From: Cohnella rhizoplanae
GTDB taxonomy: Bacteria > Bacillota > Bacilli > Paenibacillales > Paenibacillaceae
Assembly (NCBI RefSeq): GCF_948329515.1
Contig: NZ_CAOJCN010000020.1
Span: 1 to 64,000 of the forward strand
Direction of reading: 5' to 3'
DNA length: 64,000 nt
In this document: in pieces, positions 60,866 through 64,000 of the stretch
Position numbering within the stretch: position 1 is the first letter of the stretch
Layout: each line of letters opens with the position of its first letter
Notes under the pieces: generated by a model
Databases searched by the model: none
What the model was told of the DNA's origin: nothing
The model's input: the letters and a program-made list of their open reading frames with translations, nothing else
Program-made: the position numbers and the translations under genes

Positions 60866-61030
60866 TTATTCCCTCCGCTTGCCCGACTCCAACGTGCTTT
60901 TGTTGTATGGCCCCGGACTCACTTCCGGCGGCTCGATCGTGACCGGCTCGTCCGTTTCCCGCGTCACGTGAAGATCGACGGCGCCGGCTTGCTCGGTTTT
61001 CAGGTCCTGCAGTTCTTTTTCGTTTGGCAT
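60866..61030 (-). CDS. Small hydrophilic protein, unknown
   Basis: 54 residues, ATG 61030 preceded by AGGAG eight nt upstream. Sequence MPNEKELQDLKTEQAGAVDL HVTRETDEPVTIEPPEVSPG followed by PYNKSTLESGKRRE is acidic, with a basic end, and predicts mostly disorder. It starts about 40 nt after the stop of the erythromycin-esterase-like gene on the same strand, so the two may be co-transcribed. Family not recognised. Confidence 0.55.
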   Translation of the reverse strand: MPNEKELQDLKTEQAGAVDLHVTRETDEPVTIEPPEVSPGPYNKSTLESGKRRE

Positions 61031-61067
61031 GGGTTCGGCTCCTCTGCTCTATTCGGGTATGAATCTG

Positions 61068-62402
61068 CTACGGATGCGCGAGCTCGGGCGCGAGGGGGGA
61101 TAGAGCGTCCGTACGGTCCAGGTAAATCAAAGCATCGTAGCGCTTGGCCAATATCGTAGGCACGTAATTACCCCGTTCGTATTCGGGATGGTAAACGACC
61201 CCGATGGCCCGATGTCCTAACGCGATCTCGCTTAATATGCCCGATTCGACGCCCAGCATCACCAGCTTGTCCTCCGGTCCGATCCGGTGGAGCATCTCCT
61301 CCACGCTGCCTGTCATGGCCGGCGGAACCGTCATGACCTCTTCCGGCTCCCCCCAGGCGCGGCCCGCGATCACGGTGCCCCGATAGGAGGAGAAGCCGAT
61401 CGCGTATACCTCGGATCCATGCCGCTCGCGCAGCAGCTGGCCGACGTTGACCATGCCCTCCGCGGCCATGTCGGTCGCCCGCGCATCCCCGACATGGGTG
61501 TTGTGCGCCCAGACGATGCAGCGCGCGCCTTCCCCGTGATAGGTCATCAGCCGCTCCAACGCATCGACCATGTGTCGGTCCCGCACGTTCCATGAACCCG
61601 CGTCCTGCCGGATCATCGTACGATAGTAATTCTCGGCACCCTGCACGGCCAGCGCGTTCAGCTCGGCGCCCAGCGTATCCTCCCGATCGCCCGGCGCGGC
61701 CTCCTTCCACCGGTCCTGCAGCTTGCGCAGCAGCGCGACGACCTCATCCTCGCAGCCCTCGCCGTAGAAGTTGGCCGCGATGCCGTACTGCTGCTCCTCC
61801 CGTCCGTGCGGCTCGAAGCATTCGAACGCGCGCCTCGCGGCATCCAGATCCGAGCCGTCTTTGTCGCCGAGGTACTTCAGGATCTCGTCCATCGACTCCC
61901 ATAGACTGTACAGGTCAAAGCCGTAGAAGCCCGCTTTTTCGTCCTCGGGCTTGTCCTGGTTGTATTCCCGGAGCCATTCGGCGAAGGAGACGATCTCCCG
62001 GTTCGCCCACATCCATGTCGGCCACCTGGTAAAGTCCCGCAGCGCGTCCGCGGCATCCGATCCGGCTCCCGTCCGGCCTTTCACATAGCGATTAAGCGCG
62101 TAACACGAAGGCCAGTCCCCCTCCACGGCGATAAAACGAAATCCCTTCTCCGCGATCAGGCGCTTAGACAAGTCGGCGCGGTGCGAGTAGAATTGCGACG
62201 TCCCGTGCGAAGCTTCGCCGATCAAGGCATATCGGGCACGGCCCGCTTGCTCGACGAGATCTTCGGCTTGAGCCGGCCCATGGTACGGAACCGCCGCATT
62301 CGTCAGCGCCTGCAGCGCGTCGTCCACATTTTTTCGCAGGATGAGCTCCCCCCTCGCATTGGCGTTGCACGATGGACTCGTGACGATCAGCTCTATGATC
62401 AC
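61068..62402 (-). CDS. Erythromycin esterase-like protein
   Basis: Up to 444 residues. Belongs to the EreA/EreB/succinoglycan-biosynthesis superfamily: ALIGEASHGTSQFYSHRADL SKRLI holds the catalytic histidine after GEASHG, FIAVEGDWPSCYALNRYV, WPTWMWANREIVSFAEWLRE, AGFYGFDLYSLWESM and CIVWAHNTHVGDARATDM follow, each a family hallmark. Most chromosomal members have unknown physiological roles, and only a subset inactivates macrolides; resistance should not be assumed. Start uncertain: GTG 62402 lacks a clear RBS, while GGGGGAG near 62347 would serve an internal start. Downstream of the PLP enzyme gene, same strand. Confidence 0.85.
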   Translation of the reverse strand: MIIELIVTSPSCNANARGELILRKNVDDALQALTNAAVPYHGPAQAEDLVEQAGRARYALIGEASHGTSQFYSHRADLSKRLIAEKGFRFIAVEGDWPSCYALNRYVKGRTGAGSDAADALRDFTRWPTWMWANREIVSFAEWLREYNQDKPEDEKAGFYGFDLYSLWESMDEILKYLGDKDGSDLDAARRAFECFEPHGREEQQYGIAANFYGEGCEDEVVALLRKLQDRWKEAAPGDREDTLGAELNALAVQGAENYYRTMIRQDAGSWNVRDRHMVDALERLMTYHGEGARCIVWAHNTHVGDARATDMAAEGMVNVGQLLRERHGSEVYAIGFSSYRGTVIAGRAWGEPEEVMTVPPAMTGSVEEMLHRIGPEDKLVMLGVESGILSEIALGHRAIGVVYHPEYERGNYVPTILAKRYDALIYLDRTDALSPLAPELAHP

Positions 62403-62459
62403 CCATCCAGGTTCGGCGTATGTAAATGGAAGCCGTGGGGGTTGCGCATTTTTTTGAGC

Positions 62460-63551
62460 TTACTCGCTTAATTTCTCTCGCAGCAGCCGGAATGCCGCCT
62501 CGAGCTTGTCCTTGGGCACGTCTGCGTACCGGTCGCCGACGCTGACCTCGTACGCGCTGCGGTCGTCGTCCAGCGCCTTGACCCACGAATTGAGTCCGAC
62601 GCCCGTCGCCTCGCATACATCGGCCAGCGCCTGCTCGAGCGCAGTTTTGGGCAAATCGGCATGCACATGGAACATATTGCATACAGGCACTGCCGGAACA
62701 GTTCGTATCGATTCGCCCGCATCGTTATATAGGCGCGCGAGCTCCAACGCCTCTTCGTAATACTGCGCCATTTTGCCGATCCGCCGGTCAAAGTAGTGGT
62801 CGGAGCTCACGATGTACGGATACATGCTGATGAGATCGCCGCCGTGCCGCCGCTTCCATACCTTCGATTGGTCCGCGAACGCTTCTTCCCCTGCCAAGAT
62901 CGCCCCGGCGATCCCGCCGAGTCCTTTGTAAAACGAGACATAGACGCTATCGAATAACGCGCAAATTTCCGCAGCCGTCTTCCGATAATAAGGCAATATC
63001 TCGAAGAGTCGCGCGCCGTCCAGGTGAAGCTTGATGCCGCGGCCGCGGCAATGCCATGCGATCGCCTCCAGCTCGTCGTACGAAGGCAGCTGTCCGCCGA
63101 TCTCGCGCTGGGGCAGCTCAAGCAGCAGACAGGCGACATCGTCGCCGAGCTGCCGGACGTCCGCGAGCCGGATCAGTCTGTTTTCGTCCGCCAGCAGCAC
63201 CGTTTCGATACGATGCAGCTCCTTCAGGCCGTCTTGCTCGTGAATCTCCAGATGGCTGAGCGGGTGATAGGCGACCTTCCTTTTACCCGATTCATCGCAC
63301 CGGATGCGCAGCGCGATCTGCTGCGCCATCGTACCGCTAGGGAAAAATACCGCCGACTGCTTCCCTAAATACGCGGCCATTTTGTCCTGGAACCGTTCGA
63401 TCGTCTCGCCTTTGCCGTACATATCGCTCTCTTCGAGTCCGTCCTTGCCCTCGAACGCTTCCAGCAGCATCCGAAAGTTCCGTTTGCCGTGGCCGACGAC
63501 CGGATATTCGCTTTGCTTAAAGGCTTCTGCCAACGTCATGCTGCTTTTCAT
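62460..63551 (-). CDS. Threonine-aldolase-family PLP enzyme
   Basis: 363 residues from ATG 63551, which follows AAGGAGGAAGACG. Fold-type-I PLP enzyme of the beta-eliminating lyase/low-specificity L-threonine aldolase group. Features: GHGKRNFRMLLEAF, KQSAVFFPSGTMAQQIALRI, cofactor-binding KLHLDGARLFE (Asp to pyridine N) and the Schiff-base lysine in VSFYKGLGGIAGAIL. It cleaves beta-hydroxy amino acids to glycine and aldehyde in the known members. YHPLSHLEIHEQDGLKEL is typical of a Bacillales subgroup. First gene of a possible three-gene transcript with the esterase-like and small-protein genes. Confidence 0.87.
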   Translation of the reverse strand: MKSSMTLAEAFKQSEYPVVGHGKRNFRMLLEAFEGKDGLEESDMYGKGETIERFQDKMAAYLGKQSAVFFPSGTMAQQIALRIRCDESGKRKVAYHPLSHLEIHEQDGLKELHRIETVLLADENRLIRLADVRQLGDDVACLLLELPQREIGGQLPSYDELEAIAWHCRGRGIKLHLDGARLFEILPYYRKTAAEICALFDSVYVSFYKGLGGIAGAILAGEEAFADQSKVWKRRHGGDLISMYPYIVSSDHYFDRRIGKMAQYYEEALELARLYNDAGESIRTVPAVPVCNMFHVHADLPKTALEQALADVCEATGVGLNSWVKALDDDRSAYEVSVGDRYADVPKDKLEAAFRLLREKLSE

Positions 63552-63696
63552 CGTCTTCCTCCTTGCATTCCATTTATCCAGTATAACACGGGAATCCAGC
63601 ATGCTTTTTTTGGCATTAGACCAAGCTGCGTGCAGGCGCGTAGAATAGGAATCGAAGCGTCGTATTCATACAGTTCACGCCAGAGGAGGGATTGCC

Positions 63697-64000
63697 TTGA
63701 CGCCGCTCATCGGCTCGCACGTGTCCATGTCGGGCTCTAAAATGCTGCTTCAAGCCAGCGAAGAGGCTGCCTCCTACGGCGCCGACACCTTTCTCATCTA
63801 CACGGGCGCGCCCCACAATTCCCGCCGGAAGCCGATCGAGAACCTCAACATCGAACTCGGACGGGCGCATATGAAAAAACACGGCATCTCCAACATCGTG
63901 GTCCATGCGCCGTTTATTATCAATCTGGCGAACACGGTAACCGCGCGCACGTTCGAGTTCGCCGTCGAGATGCTGCGAACCGAGCTCGAGCGGACCGAAG
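63697..64000 (+). CDS. nfo: Endonuclease IV (AP endonuclease), 5' part
   Basis: The first 101 residues, running off the window. TTG 63697 follows GAGGAGGG by six nt. LTPLIGSHVSMSGSKMLL is the N-terminal strand with the first zinc-ligand histidine region, DTFLIYTGAPHNSRRKPIEN is highly diagnostic of bacterial Nfo, and IVVHAPFIINLANTVTARTF contains the next zinc ligand. Hydrolyses DNA at abasic sites in base excision repair. The remaining zinc ligands lie beyond the window. Confidence 0.92.
   Translation, partial: MTPLIGSHVSMSGSKMLLQASEEAASYGADTFLIYTGAPHNSRRKPIENLNIELGRAHMKKHGISNIVVHAPFIINLANTVTARTFEFAVEMLRTELERTE

Noticed and set aside
61068..62402. Macrolide resistance gene
   Set aside because: The superfamily is broad and mostly of unknown function; sequence alone does not support a resistance claim.

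Overview
The window looks like chromosomal DNA of a spore-forming Gram-positive soil bacterium of the Paenibacillaceae (Paenibacillus/Cohnella type). The reasons are AGGAGG-type ribosome binding sites, frequent TTG and GTG starts, a GerA-family germination operon, two YesM/YesN-type two-component systems paired with carbohydrate ABC transporters, and a very large secreted multi-domain polysaccharide lyase. This assignment is inference; there is no rRNA or other marker gene in the window.

Layout. 1-2.8 kb: a PTS HPr/enzyme I pair, with enzyme I carrying a one-base frameshift, and an XRE regulator. 3.0-13.7 kb: a HutC-type GntR regulator with a near-consensus promoter and a perfect palindrome, then a tightly packed operon of hydantoinase/oxoprolinase A and B, a SIS-domain isomerase/deglycase, a PfkB kinase, a NitT/TauT-type ABC transporter and an aldose epimerase. 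The SIS + PfkB + HutC-GntR combination recalls fructosamine (frl) catabolism, here joined to an ATP-dependent lactamase, so I propose a pathway for lactam-containing Amadori compounds or glycosylated hydantoins.

13.7-25 kb is an accessory region that looks AT-richer and is full of remnants: a group II intron 5' piece, a truncated secreted repeat protein, an LPD29-like protein, a decayed glycoside hydrolase, a matrixin-type protease with a secreted neighbour, a truncated second copy of the XRE regulator, IS110 and IS3 relics, a tyrosine recombinase, transposon-end-like direct repeats, a decayed collagen-like gene and an intact collagen-like/YVTN beta-propeller surface protein.

25-36.9 kb holds small metabolic and regulatory units: a PAF-acetylhydrolase-like membrane esterase; an NAD(P)H oxidoreductase with a divergent HxlR regulator; a desaturase-like hydroxylase, Rieske ferredoxin and sugar isomerase set resembling rhizopine mocD/mocE/mocC, with a divergent AraC regulator; TetR, SDR, luciferase-like monooxygenase and MarR genes; an M20 amidohydrolase; and a glyoxalase-fold protein.

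37-60.6 kb holds two carbohydrate uptake systems, each with its own YesM-like kinase and YesN-like regulator, separated by a four-gene germination operon of unusual order. The second system is a lipoprotein plus two permeases and a 1784-residue heparinase II/III-like protein. The lipoprotein and lyase promoters share the same tandem 22-bp direct repeat and -10 arrangement, which marks them as one regulon. 60.8-64 kb: a small hydrophilic protein, an erythromycin-esterase-like protein, a threonine-aldolase-like PLP enzyme and the 5' end of endonuclease IV.
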